Of a DNA stretch of 64,000 bases, positions 17,125-27,407 are shown in pieces. Each line of letters starts with the position of its first letter. The first letter of the stretch is position 1. Origin of the DNA: a bacterium. Its GTDB lineage: Bacteria; UBA10199; DSSB01. The translations under genes and the position numbers were made by a program. The stretch covers positions 1-64,000 of the forward strand of contig DATEDP010000139.1 of assembly GCA_035281585.1 (NCBI GenBank). The letters run 5' to 3'. The notes under the pieces are model-generated. The model saw nothing but the letters and a program-made list of their open reading frames with translations. It did not search any database and was not told where the DNA came from.

Positions 17125-17679
17125 CTACCCTACCAAATCCGACTTCCGGAAAAGGCTGAGGACCTTCAAGCCCTCGGCCTCCAAGGCCTCGCGCCCGCCC
17201 TCTTCCCGGTCGACGACGACCAGCACGCCGAGCGGGACCAGCCCGGCCTCGCGAACCGCCCGGTAGGCCTTGAGGATGGAGCCGCCGGTGGTGATCACGT
17301 CTTCCACCAAGACCACCCGCATTCCGGGCCGGAGGTGACCGGCGCCTTCGATCCAGCTCATGGTGCCATGGCCTTTGGGCTCCTTGCGGACGATGAAGGC
17401 CGGAATCGGAAAGCCCCGGTAATAGCTGGCCAAGCTGACCGAAGTCGCGATGGGGTCGGCGCCCAGCGTCGGTCCGCCGACGGCGCCGGCTTCCGGGAAG
17501 TGCTCTTGGATCAAGTCCATCATCCCCTTCCCGACCAAGGCGGCGCCTTCGGGATGGAGCGTGGTTTGCTTGCCGTCGAAGTAGAAATCGCTCATCCGGC
17601 CCGAGGCCAGGCGGACCTCGCGTTTTTGATAGCTGAAGAGCAGGATCAAGTCCTTCAGGCGCTGACGGTCGTATTTCAC
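17125..17679 (-). CDS. pyrE: Orotate phosphoribosyltransferase
   Basis: A 184-residue enzyme of pyrimidine synthesis (orotate + PRPP to OMP). SGRMSDFYFDGKQTTLHPEGA is the orotate-binding start, FIVRKEPKGHG the flexible catalytic loop, and VVLVEDVITTGGSILKA the PRPP-binding motif. The start is GTG 17679, overlapping the hydrolase stop (GTGA). It is the last gene of the bat operon, an unusual position that may couple its expression to that cluster. Confidence 0.95.
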   Translation of the reverse strand: MKYDRQRLKDLILLFSYQKREVRLASGRMSDFYFDGKQTTLHPEGAALVGKGMMDLIQEHFPEAGAVGGPTLGADPIATSVSLASYYRGFPIPAFIVRKEPKGHGTMSWIEGAGHLRPGMRVVLVEDVITTGGSILKAYRAVREAGLVPLGVLVVVDREEGGREALEAEGLKVLSLFRKSDLVG

Positions 17680-18515
17680 TTGAGCCTCGCGTTCAACCAG
17701 GACTCGATCTCCTCGAAGATCTCCTCGCGGTTGGTCTCGTTGAAATTTTCGTGATAGCCCGGATAGACCTTCAGGGTCTTGTCCTTGACTTGCATCTTGT
17801 CGAAGAACTCCCGGGTGCCCTCGATCGAGGTGATCTTATCGCCCTGGCCGTGGATCAGGATGCTGGGCAGCTTGATCTTGGGAGCCAGCCCCATCACCCG
17901 GTCGAGGTTGTCGAGGATCTCGGCACCGAGGCGCAGGCTGATCTTATTGCCGACCAAGGGGTCGTCGGCATAGGCCGCCACCACCTCGGCATCGCGCGAA
18001 ACCCAAGTCGGATCGATCTCGTTGGCCACGGCCAATTTGGGGAGGAAGCGCGCGGCCGCCGTCCCCAAATAGCGTTTCAAGGGCGAGAGCGGAACCGCCA
18101 GCTTGAGGTTGGGTCCCGAGAGGACGACTCCCTTGGGCTCCTTGGGTTGCCGGGACAGATAGCTGACCGCGACTTGGCCGCCGAAGGAATGGGCGACGAG
18201 GAAGAGCGGAAATTTCTTTTCCTTGGCCGCCACCATTCGGACAAAGGAGTCGAGGTCCTCGACCAAATCCTGGAAGTGCTCGGCGTGACAGCGGGAGCCG
18301 GGGCTGCGGCCATGGCCCCGTTGATCCATCAGGTAGATAGCCCAGCCGCAGCGCAGGAAATATTCCCACAAAAAGCGGTAGCGCCCGGAGTGCTCGGCCA
18401 AGCCGTGCAGGACTACCAGGACGCCCTTCTTCTTTTCGGGTTGAAATTCTCGGTAATAAAGCTCGGTCCCATCCCAGCTTTCAAAGAAATGATGCCTTGC
18501 CTCGACGGCGGTCAT
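17676..18515 (-). CDS. Alpha/beta hydrolase, monoacylglycerol lipase-like
   Basis: A 279-residue lysophospholipase/monoacylglycerol-lipase type hydrolase: VLVVLHGLAEHSGRYRFL (oxyanion HGLAEHSGRY signature), YLMDQRGHGRSPG, FLVAHSFGGQVAVSYL (nucleophile elbow; the family more often has GHSMGG), ILIHGQGDKITS with the catalytic Asp, and YPGYHENFNETNREEI with the His. The start is fixed by ATGA overlap with batE. It sits between batE and pyrE, co-translated with both. Confidence 0.87.
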   Translation of the reverse strand: MTAVEARHHFFESWDGTELYYREFQPEKKKGVLVVLHGLAEHSGRYRFLWEYFLRCGWAIYLMDQRGHGRSPGSRCHAEHFQDLVEDLDSFVRMVAAKEKKFPLFLVAHSFGGQVAVSYLSRQPKEPKGVVLSGPNLKLAVPLSPLKRYLGTAAARFLPKLAVANEIDPTWVSRDAEVVAAYADDPLVGNKISLRLGAEILDNLDRVMGLAPKIKLPSILIHGQGDKITSIEGTREFFDKMQVKDKTLKVYPGYHENFNETNREEIFEEIESWLNARLK

Positions 18516-19261
18516 GGAATTTCCCCTATTTGCACTCGCTCGGCCCAGCCTTCCTTGCCGGACGGACTTTTGACAAGTGCAAAATCGCCCTGGACCTTCT
18601 TCAGCCGGACCAAGCGGCCTTCCCGCAGCTCTTCCCGGACCGGGGCTTCGGCCAAAGGCTGCTCCCGGAGGGAGAGGCTGGGGGCCACGACCACCGCTTC
18701 CGCCCGGGCGAAGGGCCAGGCGCTCCGCATCAGGTACTGGAAGGAGCCGAAGAAAAGCAGGGGCAAGGCGGTGGCGGCCAGGATCAGGTAGAGCGGTTTC
18801 CGCTGGAGCCGATAAGCGGTCAGGAGGCCGAAGAACAAGAGACCGGTCACGGCGCAGAGCCAGAGGCTTTCCGAGCCATTGAGCCCCAATCGATAGAAGG
18901 GAATTTTCCGAAGCAAGGCGCGGGGCCCCTCGACCGCGGCCCGGCTGGGCTCGACCTTGGCTTCGATGAAGGCCAAATTTTCGCGAAGCGCCGGATCGCG
19001 CGGCGACCATTCCCTGGCGGCCAGGAAGTAGCGCCGGGCTTGGCCGGCCTGCCCCAGGCGCCAATAGGCGCTGGCGATGTTGTAATAGAGGTCGCCGTTG
19101 ATGAAGCCGATCTGGCTGAGCTCGTTCCAGCCACGGATGGCCTCCGCGTATTTGCCGGCCTGATAGGCGGCCTGAGCCTGGTCGGCCAGCTCCTTGGGCG
19201 TGACGGCGATGGCCGGAGTTGAAAGCAGGAGCGTCGCAACAATGAGAAAAAGTTTTTTCAT
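18512..19261 (-). CDS. batE: BatE-like protein: TPR, two membrane helices, SH3-like domain
   Basis: A 249-residue protein with a signal peptide (MKKLFLIVATLLLSTPAIA), TPR repeats at about 24-95 (AAYQAGKYAEAIRGWNELS; GDLYYNIASAYWRLGQAGQARRYF), a membrane hairpin at about 130-175, and a C-terminal bacterial SH3-like segment (VVVAPSLSLREQPLAEAPVREELREGRLVRLKKV...GWAERVQIGEI). This order is characteristic of BatE of aerotolerance operons. The molecular role is not established; the TPRs probably scaffold BatA-D. A repeat separates it from batD. Confidence 0.82.
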   Translation of the reverse strand: MKKLFLIVATLLLSTPAIAVTPKELADQAQAAYQAGKYAEAIRGWNELSQIGFINGDLYYNIASAYWRLGQAGQARRYFLAAREWSPRDPALRENLAFIEAKVEPSRAAVEGPRALLRKIPFYRLGLNGSESLWLCAVTGLLFFGLLTAYRLQRKPLYLILAATALPLLFFGSFQYLMRSAWPFARAEAVVVAPSLSLREQPLAEAPVREELREGRLVRLKKVQGDFALVKSPSGKEGWAERVQIGEIP

Positions 19262-19270
19262 AGGTCTCTT

Positions 19271-19387
19271 TCCCTCCCCTTTATAAGGGGAGGGTTAGGG
19301 AGGGGTAGAGAGTTGGCTTGATGCAAAAAAAATTGCATAAACCAGCTCTCTACCTCCCCCTGCCCCCTCCTTACAAAGGAGGGGGAA
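19271..19387. repeat. CCCTCCCC fold-back repeat
   Basis: Ends CCCTCCCCTTTATAAGGGGA and CTCCTTACAAAGGAGGGGG are small hairpins and inverted to each other. Inside, TAGAGAG.TGG pairs with CCAGCTCTCTA around an A-rich loop with TGCA.TTGCA. It lies inside the bat operon between batD and batE without breaking either gene. Confidence 0.75.
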
Positions 19388-19389
19388 TC

Positions 19390-21282
19390 CTAGGCGGCCT
19401 TCTCGATCTCTCGGAGCAGGTCGACCGCCTCCTCCTTCAATTGCTTCTCGCTGGGCTTGGAGCCGGCCATTCCGCCGTAGCGCCAGAGGTCGAGCTGCTC
19501 CAGGAAATAAACGGTGCGCCGGGTGATCTCGACCGGAACCAGCCGGCTGCGCAGCAGGTCCTCGATCTCCACCGGCGTCAGGGCTTCGCCCTTCACCCCG
19601 TAGCGATCGCTGAAGTATTCCTTCATCACCCGCGAGACCGCGAAATAGTCGGCTTCGCCGGCCTTGGCTCCCTTTTGCAGGGAGGCCCGGGCTTTGCGGA
19701 AAGCCCGGCTTCGCTTGCGGTCGCCGGCATGGGCCTCCGTGCTGGCCCGGTAACGCTGCAAGGCCAGCAGGCCGAAGAAGAAGGCCGGCGCGCCGAGCAG
19801 CATGGTCCAGATGACCGCCTTCTCGTAGGAACGGAGCCGCTGGGTATAAAGGATGGCGGCCGGAGCCTTGAGCGGCCGCAGGTCGAAGGCCGGCTCGGTC
19901 CCGGCGGCGGCCTTGGCGTCGTCGAGGCCGGCGGTCACCAAAGCCTCGCTGGAGGGCGAGCCCAGGATGTGGACGCTGAGCGGAGCGGTGCTGAGCTTTT
20001 CGTAGCTCCCCTTCTCCGGATTGAAATAGCTGAATTCCTGGGCCGGGACCTGGGTGGTTCCGGGCCGTTCGGCGACCAAGGCATATTCGAAGACCTTGCG
20101 GCCCGACAGGCCCTGAATGCTACGGTCAAGCTTCACTTCCGGTTTGGAGGGATAAACCTTGAAATAATCGAGGTCTTTGAGATCCGGCAAATTGGCTTCC
20201 CGGAGATTGCCCTTGCCCGAGATCTCGATCTTCAAATTGGTCGTTTCGCCCATGCCGACCGAGTCCTTGCTGAGCGAGCTCGACATGGCGAAGCTTCCGA
20301 CCAAGCCGGTGAAGTCGGCCGGCGGCGCCGGCAGGGGCTTCACCTGGACTTCGATGGGCGGCGCGGTGAAGGTCTGGGCCCGTTGCTGGGTGGCGAAGGT
20401 TTGAAAGAAAGGATCGTCGAAGGGATTTCGCCGGATCGGGACCGGCACCATGCCTCGGACTTGAGTCTCGGCCAAGCGAAGGGTTCCGTCCTTGGTCGGG
20501 AATAATGCGAAACGCCATTCGTTGACCGCGTAGCGACGGCCGCCCAGCTGGGTTTCGAACTTCCGCTCCTTGATCAATTCCTCGGAGAAGAAATCCTTGA
20601 ACTCGGGCAGCGAGAGTTGGGCGTTGGAGATGCTGACCGCGGTGTAAAGTCGGAAGGTATAGAGGACCTGCTGGCCGACATAGGCTTCCTTGCGGTCGAC
20701 CTCGGCGGTGACGAAGGTCGTCTCGTATTTCTTGTCCTCATAGCCCGGCGGAGCACCCGGAGGCACCGGCCCCGGCTGTTGGGGAATCCGCTGGGAGGGC
20801 ATCTGGGGAAAAGGCATGGAGGGGAAAGACGGAAGACTCGGCTGAGTTTGGTAGGCCGGCGGCGCGCTCGGCGCTTGGGCCGGTCCGGTTCCATCGTCGT
20901 CGTTGACTTCGACCCGGACCGAGCCGGCGGTGTATTCTCGTCCCTCGATGTGGACCTTGATCGGCCCGATGAGGAATTTGCCGGGCCGGCGCGGCGAGAG
21001 CAAATAAAGGAAGGTCTTGCTGACGCTCATCTCGCCGTTGACGATCTCGACCGCGTTGGTTGAGGAACGGCCGATGACGTCGAAGTTGCCGAGCGGCGGA
21101 ATGTCGGGGGTCGTCATGGCGCTGCCGCCCCGGATCTCGACGGTGAGCGTCAAGGTATCGCCCAGGTCGACCTCGCTTTCATCGACGTAAGCCTCGATGG
21201 TGGGCTCGGCCGCCTGGACCCGGGCGGCGCCACCCAAGGTGGCCAGGAAGATCGTCGCGGCAAGGAAGATTTTTTGAAGCAT
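19390..21282 (-). CDS. batD: BatD oxygen-tolerance protein
   Basis: A 630-residue protein with a signal peptide (MLQKIFLAATIFLATLGGAARVQA), Ig-like beta domains typical of BatD (EAYVDESEVDLGDTLTLTVEIRGG; PLGNFDVIGRSSTNAVEIVNGEMSVSKTFLYLLSPRRPGKFLIGP), a Pro-rich spacer at about 150-195, more beta repeats (YVGQQVLYTFRLYTAV), and a membrane helix near 490 followed by a cytoplasmic tail. BatD is proposed to work with the vWA proteins BatA and BatB in the envelope. ATG 21282 is preferred over GTG 21288 and TTG 21291 because AGGA lies nine bases upstream. Confidence 0.88.
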   Translation of the reverse strand: MLQKIFLAATIFLATLGGAARVQAAEPTIEAYVDESEVDLGDTLTLTVEIRGGSAMTTPDIPPLGNFDVIGRSSTNAVEIVNGEMSVSKTFLYLLSPRRPGKFLIGPIKVHIEGREYTAGSVRVEVNDDDGTGPAQAPSAPPAYQTQPSLPSFPSMPFPQMPSQRIPQQPGPVPPGAPPGYEDKKYETTFVTAEVDRKEAYVGQQVLYTFRLYTAVSISNAQLSLPEFKDFFSEELIKERKFETQLGGRRYAVNEWRFALFPTKDGTLRLAETQVRGMVPVPIRRNPFDDPFFQTFATQQRAQTFTAPPIEVQVKPLPAPPADFTGLVGSFAMSSSLSKDSVGMGETTNLKIEISGKGNLREANLPDLKDLDYFKVYPSKPEVKLDRSIQGLSGRKVFEYALVAERPGTTQVPAQEFSYFNPEKGSYEKLSTAPLSVHILGSPSSEALVTAGLDDAKAAAGTEPAFDLRPLKAPAAILYTQRLRSYEKAVIWTMLLGAPAFFFGLLALQRYRASTEAHAGDRKRSRAFRKARASLQKGAKAGEADYFAVSRVMKEYFSDRYGVKGEALTPVEIEDLLRSRLVPVEITRRTVYFLEQLDLWRYGGMAGSKPSEKQLKEEAVDLLREIEKAA

Positions 21283-21284
21283 GC

Positions 21285-22544
<1,260 letters not shown>

Positions 22545-22553
22545 CGTTTTCTT

Positions 22554-22686
22554 GCCCTCTCCCCTTGTGGGAGAGGGCGCCCGAAGGGCGGGAGAGGGGG
22601 TGCTGCATTAGCAAGCATTCCCTATGCCTCCCCCCCTCTCCCGGTCGCCTTCGGCGACCACCCTCCCCCGCCAGGGGGGAGGGTTA
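22554..22686. repeat. CCCTCTCCCC fold-back repeat
   Basis: The left end CCCTCTCCCCTTGTGGGAGA and right end GGTCGCCTTCGGCGACCACC are internal hairpins, and the central part around TGCTGCATTAGCAAGCA is palindromic. It lies between batB and batC. The batB reading frame runs into it and stops at TAG 22622-22624. Related to 3844-4040. Confidence 0.8.
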
Positions 22687-23671
22687 ATCTCCGCCCCTCC
22701 GCGATCATCCGCTCCAGCAGGAGTAACGCCGCCGCGATTCCCAGGGGCCAATAAAATCGGCTTTCCCAGACCTGTTTTCGGGCCGCCTTGAGCTCGCTCA
22801 GCTCCATCGCCCCCCTCACCCCTTTGACGTAAAGCTGATTCAAGTCGGCATCGCCGGTCACCGCCCGGACATAGGCCCCGCCGGTCTCGAGGGCCAAGTC
22901 CTTCAAGGCTTCTTCCTTCAGCTTGCTGACCACGGTTTCGCCCTTCTCATCCTTCTTGAAGCCGCCGCCTTCCTCCGGCACCGGCGCCCCCTCGGGCGTG
23001 CCGAAGCCGAGGACGAAGGCCTTGATCTTTTTCTCCTTGAGCAGGTCGATCATCTTGTCGAGGCGCTCGCTGTGATCCTCGCCGTCGGAGAAGATCAAGA
23101 CCGCCTTGGCCGACTCCTTGTCGCCCATTGCCTTGATCGCCAGCGAAAGCGCGCTCGACAAATCGGTGCCTTGAACCGGGATGGTCGAAGGCGAGAGCTC
23201 ATCGACGAACATCTCCAAGGTTCCGTAGTCGATGGTCAGCGGCGAGAGCAAAAAGCTGCGACCGGCGAAGGCGACCAGGCCGACCCGGTCGCCGGAGAGC
23301 ATCTCGATCAGATCGTGAAGCTTGCGCTTGGCCCGTTCCAGCCGCGAGGGCTTCAGGTCTTGAGCCAGCATCGAGTTGGAGACGTCGATGAGGATCACCA
23401 AGTCGGCGCCCTTGATCGTGACTTCCTCCTCCCGTGTTCCCCACTGCGGTTCCATCAAGGCCAGGATGAGGAAGCCGACAGCCGCGACCTTCAGCGCGTT
23501 TTTCAGGCCGGTCCGCCAAGGCGACCGGTTGGGCATGAGGCGGGGTTTCAGCTCCGGATCGGCCAAGGCCTTCCAAGCCGCCTTGCGCTTGGCGGCCTGG
23601 TAAAGGAAAAAACCCAGCAAGATCGGGATCAGGATAAAGAAGAAAACGGCGTTGGGATGGTTGAAGCGCAT
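22622..23671 (-). CDS. batB: BatB: membrane-anchored von Willebrand factor A protein
   Basis: A 349-residue protein: N-terminal helices at about 8-25 and 58-74, a vWA domain at about 85-280 with an intact metal site (DVSNSM, then TDLSSALS and FSDGEDHSE), and a C-terminal helix near 322. The natural C-terminus would be near EGRRL; the last 17 or so residues (TLPPGGGGWSPKATGRGGEA) translate the adjoining fold-back repeat, which also supplies the stop. It shares one base with the batA stop (TAATG). Confidence 0.88.
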   Translation of the reverse strand: MRFNHPNAVFFFILIPILLGFFLYQAAKRKAAWKALADPELKPRLMPNRSPWRTGLKNALKVAAVGFLILALMEPQWGTREEEVTIKGADLVILIDVSNSMLAQDLKPSRLERAKRKLHDLIEMLSGDRVGLVAFAGRSFLLSPLTIDYGTLEMFVDELSPSTIPVQGTDLSSALSLAIKAMGDKESAKAVLIFSDGEDHSERLDKMIDLLKEKKIKAFVLGFGTPEGAPVPEEGGGFKKDEKGETVVSKLKEEALKDLALETGGAYVRAVTGDADLNQLYVKGVRGAMELSELKAARKQVWESRFYWPLGIAAALLLLERMIAEGRRLTLPPGGGGWSPKATGRGGEA

Positions 23672-24666
23672 TAAGCCAACCTCCGGAGCCAGGTGCTGCT
23701 GAGGAGGGCTTCCAGCAGCAGCAAGCCCAGACCCAGGCCCGCCAAATAATAATACCACTCCTCGTAGACTTCGTAGTGCTTGACCTTGGCCTTGGTCTTC
23801 TCGAGCTGGCCGATTTCCTTATAGATGGCCTCGAGCTTCTTGGTGTCGGTGGCAAAGAAGTATTTGCCGCCGGTCACCTCGGCGATATTGCGAAGCGTGT
23901 CCTCGTCCATGTCGAGGTTCACATAGATGAGGCGGTTGCCGAAGATGCCGGGCTGGGGAAAAGGCACCTTGCCCTTGGTGCCGATGCCGATCGTGTAGAC
24001 CTTGACGTTGAAGGTCTTGGCGATCTCGGCGGCCTTCTCGGGTGAAATGCTGCCGGCATTGTTCCGCCCATCGGTGAGCAAGATCACGACCTTCGACTTG
24101 CCGGGCTGGTCGCGGAGCCGCTTGACCGCCAGCGCCAAGCCGTCGCCGATGGCGGTGGCGTCGCCGGCGATGCCGATGGTGACGTGATCGAGGAGCTGGA
24201 TCAGCACGTCGTAATCCAGGGTCAGCGGGCATTGGGTGTAGGCCTCCTCGCCAAAGATCACCATGCCGAGGCGATCGCCCTTCTGTTGGCGCAGAAAGTC
24301 GCCCACCACCTTTTTGACCACGGTGAGCCGGTCCACCGCTTCGCCGTCGAGCTTGAAGTCCATCGCGGCCATGCTGCCCGACGCGTCGATCGAAAGCATG
24401 ATGTCGATGCCCTCGCTGGTCACTTCGGTCTCGGCCCGGCCCCGCTGCGGCCGGGCCAGGGCGACCACCAGGCAAGCCAGGGCCAAGGCCAAAAGCCAGG
24501 CGTGGAATCGCATCCAAAAGGAATCGCCGGCCCGATGCAGGCCGGTCGACCGCGAGGTCAGTGGAAACCGGAACAAGGGTTGGGAGCGGCGAAACCGTTC
24601 CAGCAAGAGAATGCCGAGGGGCAAGGCCAATCCGAGCAGCACCCAGGGGTAAAGGAAGCGCAGCAT
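23671..24666 (-). CDS. batA: BatA: membrane-anchored von Willebrand factor A protein
   Basis: A 331-residue paralogue of batB: helices at about 5-20 and 50-65, a vWA domain with the MIDAS residues DASGSM, GDATAIGDG and TDGRNNAG, and a final helix at about 307-325. The vWA domain faces the periplasm in the usual model. The start is the ATG in the ATGA overlap with the upstream gene; longer reading is through that gene. Confidence 0.9.
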   Translation of the reverse strand: MLRFLYPWVLLGLALPLGILLLERFRRSQPLFRFPLTSRSTGLHRAGDSFWMRFHAWLLALALACLVVALARPQRGRAETEVTSEGIDIMLSIDASGSMAAMDFKLDGEAVDRLTVVKKVVGDFLRQQKGDRLGMVIFGEEAYTQCPLTLDYDVLIQLLDHVTIGIAGDATAIGDGLALAVKRLRDQPGKSKVVILLTDGRNNAGSISPEKAAEIAKTFNVKVYTIGIGTKGKVPFPQPGIFGNRLIYVNLDMDEDTLRNIAEVTGGKYFFATDTKKLEAIYKEIGQLEKTKAKVKHYEVYEEWYYYLAGLGLGLLLLEALLSSTWLRRLA

Positions 24667-25247
24667 CAGGCCTTCGCCTCCTCGGGCGCCGGCGCGACCT
24701 TCTCGGCCAGCACCTTGGCCCGGTGGCCGGCGACCGATTGGATCCAAGTGCGGGCCAGCTTCACGCTCTTGAGGATCTCCTCACGTGGCGGGACGAATTG
24801 GGCGAACTTGGCCATGTCGGCGAGCTCGAGCAGCCAATGGGCATCGCGGACTTGATCGTTGTCGAGCCAAGGGCTGGCCCGCAGCGCCGGCCGCAGCTCC
24901 TCGAGGGTGGCTTCGCAAGCCGGAATCTCGAGCTCGCCCTCGATGAATTCTCGAAACAGATCGGAGAGACCGAAATAAAAGCGGCGGATTTGGCCCGATT
25001 CGACCAGCCGGCTGTTGACCAGCTCCTCGAGCCTCTTGAGCGCTCTTTGCTCGGGGCTGAGCGGCGGCCCGGCTTCCTCGGCCGCCGGCCGGCGGTAGCG
25101 CCGCCATAAGGCCCGAGCCAGGAAGAAAGCCAGGATCAGCCCCAGCGAGATGGCGATGCCCCAGATCCAGCGGAGGTCCCAGGCTTGGATATCCTTCAAG
25201 TCCAGGATGTCCTGCATCTCCTCGAGCTTGGGCAGGGGCTTGGCCAT
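24666..25247 (-). CDS. DUF4381-like membrane protein of the Bat operon
   Basis: A 193-residue protein with one membrane helix at about 27-48 (WIWGIAISLGLILAFFLARALW) followed by a basic stretch and a helical cytoplasmic domain (LSPEQRALKRLEELVNSRLVESGQIRRFYFGLSDLFREFIEGELEIPACEATLEELR). Genes of this type stand between DUF58 and batA in many Bat operons. Function unknown. It starts immediately after the DUF58 stop codon (TAG directly followed by ATG) and overlaps batA by ATGA. Confidence 0.75.
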   Translation of the reverse strand: MAKPLPKLEEMQDILDLKDIQAWDLRWIWGIAISLGLILAFFLARALWRRYRRPAAEEAGPPLSPEQRALKRLEELVNSRLVESGQIRRFYFGLSDLFREFIEGELEIPACEATLEELRPALRASPWLDNDQVRDAHWLLELADMAKFAQFVPPREEILKSVKLARTWIQSVAGHRAKVLAEKVAPAPEEAKA

Positions 25248-26123
25248 CTATTGTCGCTTCTCCCGGAGCCGGAAAAATTGCAGCAAGGGATGGATGTAAT
25301 CGCGGCTCTGCTCGACTTGGACCGAGTCGACGCCCAACGACTGGAAGAGCTTTTGCGGTTCGCGGAGGGTCCGCTCGGCAAGCTGGCGGTATTTTTTCTG
25401 AAAAGCCCGGCCCGAGCTGTTCACCCAACGCTCCTCCCCGCTCTCGGGGTCGCGCCAGCGCAACCAGCCGGCCGCCGGGAAATCGGCCTCGACCCGGTCG
25501 TAAAGCTGGATGCAGACCAGATCATGGCGCCGTTTGGCGATGGCCAAGGCCCGCTCGTAGTCTTGATCGAGGAAGTCGGAGATGAGGAAGGCGATGGAGC
25601 GGCGGTTCATCACCCGGATCAGGTATTCGAGCGGCACCCGGATCTGAGTCTTGGCGTGGGTCGGCTTGAAGGTCAGGATCTCTTGGATGACTCGGTAGAC
25701 GTGGCCCTTTCCCTTCTTGGCCGGAATGAACTTCTCGACCCGGTCGGTGAAGAGGATCAGGCCGACCTTGTCGTTGCTCTTGATCGCGGCATAGGCCAGG
25801 ACCGCCGCGACCTCGGCCGCGGTCTCGCGCTTGGAGCGCTCCCGGGTCCCGAAATCGAGCGACTCCGACATGTCGACCAGGATCATCACGGTCATCTCCC
25901 GCTCCTCGCGGTAGACCTTGACGAAGGGCCGGCCGATTCGGGCGGTGACGTTCCAGTCGATGCTTCGGATCTCGTCGCCCGGCTCGTACTCCCGCACTTC
26001 CTCGAACTCCATGCCCCGGCCGCGGAAGGCGCTCTCGTACTCGCCGGCGAAAATCTCGTTGGCCAGGTAATTGGTCTTGAGCTGAATGCGTTTTATCTTT
26101 TTTAGAATTTCCGGTGGCAGCAT
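25248..26123 (-). CDS. DUF58 domain protein of the MoxR/Bat cluster
   Basis: A 291-residue protein with the DUF58 signature YEPGDEIRSIDWNVTARIGRPFVKVYREEREMTVMILVDMSESL at about 50-95, leading into a vWA-like fold. These proteins are encoded next to moxR and are thought to be client or partner of the MoxR AAA+ ATPase. ATG 26123 (MLPPEILKKIKRIQL) is the standard family start; longer starts lie in the repeat upstream. That repeat separates it from moxR. Confidence 0.9.
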   Translation of the reverse strand: MLPPEILKKIKRIQLKTNYLANEIFAGEYESAFRGRGMEFEEVREYEPGDEIRSIDWNVTARIGRPFVKVYREEREMTVMILVDMSESLDFGTRERSKRETAAEVAAVLAYAAIKSNDKVGLILFTDRVEKFIPAKKGKGHVYRVIQEILTFKPTHAKTQIRVPLEYLIRVMNRRSIAFLISDFLDQDYERALAIAKRRHDLVCIQLYDRVEADFPAAGWLRWRDPESGEERWVNSSGRAFQKKYRQLAERTLREPQKLFQSLGVDSVQVEQSRDYIHPLLQFFRLREKRQ

Positions 26124-26128
26124 ACTTG

Positions 26129-26207
26129 TAGGGGCACCCCTTGCGGGTGCCATGTCCGCGACGGTTGCGGTCTTCTTGCACTGGGCGCCCGCAAGGGGCG
26201 CCCCTAC
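26129..26207. repeat. TAGGGGCACC / GGCGCCCCTAC fold-back repeat
   Basis: Member of the 1891-1965 family, here inside an operon between moxR and the DUF58 gene. Left palindrome GGGGCACCCCTTGCGGGTGCC, right palindrome GGCGCCCGCAAGGGGCGCCCC. It does not supply a stop here: the moxR TGA is just outside it. Confidence 0.8.
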
Positions 26208-26211
26208 ATCC

Positions 26212-27198
26212 TCACGGGACCTCCAGTTGATCGAGAATCTTCTTTAGCACCTCGTCGCTCGATAGCCCCTCGGCCTCGGCCATATAGGTCAGGAGGATCC
26301 GATGGCGCAGCACGTCCGGCGCCATCGTCTTGACGTCCTGGGGAGTGACGAAAGCTCGGCCTTGGAGGAAGGCGTAGCAGCGGGCCACCGCGCTCAAATA
26401 GATGCTGGCCCGGGGCGAGGCGCCGAATTGGACGTAGCTTTCGAGCCCTAATTTCAGCTCGGCCGGATTGCGAGTCGCCAGCACGATGCGCACGATATAG
26501 TCCTTGATCTTGGGGTCGAGATAGACCTGCTCGATCAGCCGGCGCATCTCGCCGAGTTGAGCGGCCTTGAGCAGCGGCCGCAATTCTTCCCAATGGCCGG
26601 CCTGGGCCCGGTCCATGATCGCGACCTCCTCCTCCTTGCTCGGGTAGGAGACGTTGAGCTTGAGCATGAAGCGGTCGACCTGGGCTTCGGGCAAGGGGTA
26701 GGTCCCCTCCTGCTCGATCGGGTTTTGAGTCGCGAGGACGACGAAGGGCGGCTCGAGGTGGAAGGTCGAGTTGCCGATGGTGACCTGCTTCTCCTGCATC
26801 GCCTCGAGCAAGGCGCTTTGGACCTTGGCCGGCGCCCGGTTGATCTCGTCGGCCAGGATGATGTTGGCGAAGATCGGCCCCTGCTTGACGCTGAAGTCCT
26901 GGGTCTTGGGGCTGTAGATTTGGGTGCCGATCAGGTCGGCCGGCAGCAGGTCGGGCGTGAATTGAATCCGTTGGAACTTGACGTCGAGGACCCGGGCCAG
27001 GGCCCGGACGGTGGTGGTCTTGGCCAGCCCGGGAACGCCCTCGACCAGGATATGGCCTTCGAGCAGGACGCCCATCAGGAGTCGCTCGACCATGTATTTT
27101 TGGCCGACGACGACTTTGGAAACTTCTTCGAGAACCGAGCTCAGGAGGGGTTGGTAGCCCTTCACTCGCTCCAGGTTCTGCTGGATCTCTTGGCTCAT
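26212..27198 (-). CDS. moxR: MoxR-family AAA+ ATPase
   Basis: A 328-residue AAA+ ATPase: Walker A VEGVPGLAKTTTV at about 52-64, Walker B ILADEINRAPAKVQSALLEAMQE, sensor 1 VLATQNPIEQEGTYPLPEAQVDRF, and the C-terminal lid with SPRASIYLSAVARCYAFLQGR. MoxR proteins act as chaperones activating vWA partners, which fits the DUF58 and BatA/B genes downstream. ATG 27198 has AAAGG eight bases upstream, better than GTG 27207. Confidence 0.93.
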   Translation of the reverse strand: MSQEIQQNLERVKGYQPLLSSVLEEVSKVVVGQKYMVERLLMGVLLEGHILVEGVPGLAKTTTVRALARVLDVKFQRIQFTPDLLPADLIGTQIYSPKTQDFSVKQGPIFANIILADEINRAPAKVQSALLEAMQEKQVTIGNSTFHLEPPFVVLATQNPIEQEGTYPLPEAQVDRFMLKLNVSYPSKEEEVAIMDRAQAGHWEELRPLLKAAQLGEMRRLIEQVYLDPKIKDYIVRIVLATRNPAELKLGLESYVQFGASPRASIYLSAVARCYAFLQGRAFVTPQDVKTMAPDVLRHRILLTYMAEAEGLSSDEVLKKILDQLEVP

Positions 27199-27233
27199 GC
27201 AAGGCACCTTTCTATCTAAAAGACGAAATGCCT

Positions 27234-27392
27234 GTCATCCTGAGCGAAGCGAAGGATCTGCGACTGGCCAAGCGACTATTGTCTGCCAAACCTTCTTCGC
27301 CTCCTCGGAACTCCCTTAAGATGTCGCGAAGAAGCTTTGGGTTTTTAAAGCACCTTGGCAGGTCGCAGATCCTTCGCTTCGCTCAGGATGAC
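27234..27392. repeat. GTCATCCTGAGCGAAGCGAA fold-back repeat
   Basis: The left end GTCATCCTGAGCGAAGCGAA continues AGGATCTGCGAC, and the right end is its exact inverse (GTCGCAGATCCTTCGCTTCG continuing CTCAGGATGAC). The interior has looser inverted similarity. Longest clean copy in the window; it lies between moxR and dnaJ. Confidence 0.85.
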
Positions 27393-27407
27393 AGCTTGTT
27401 TCACGTT

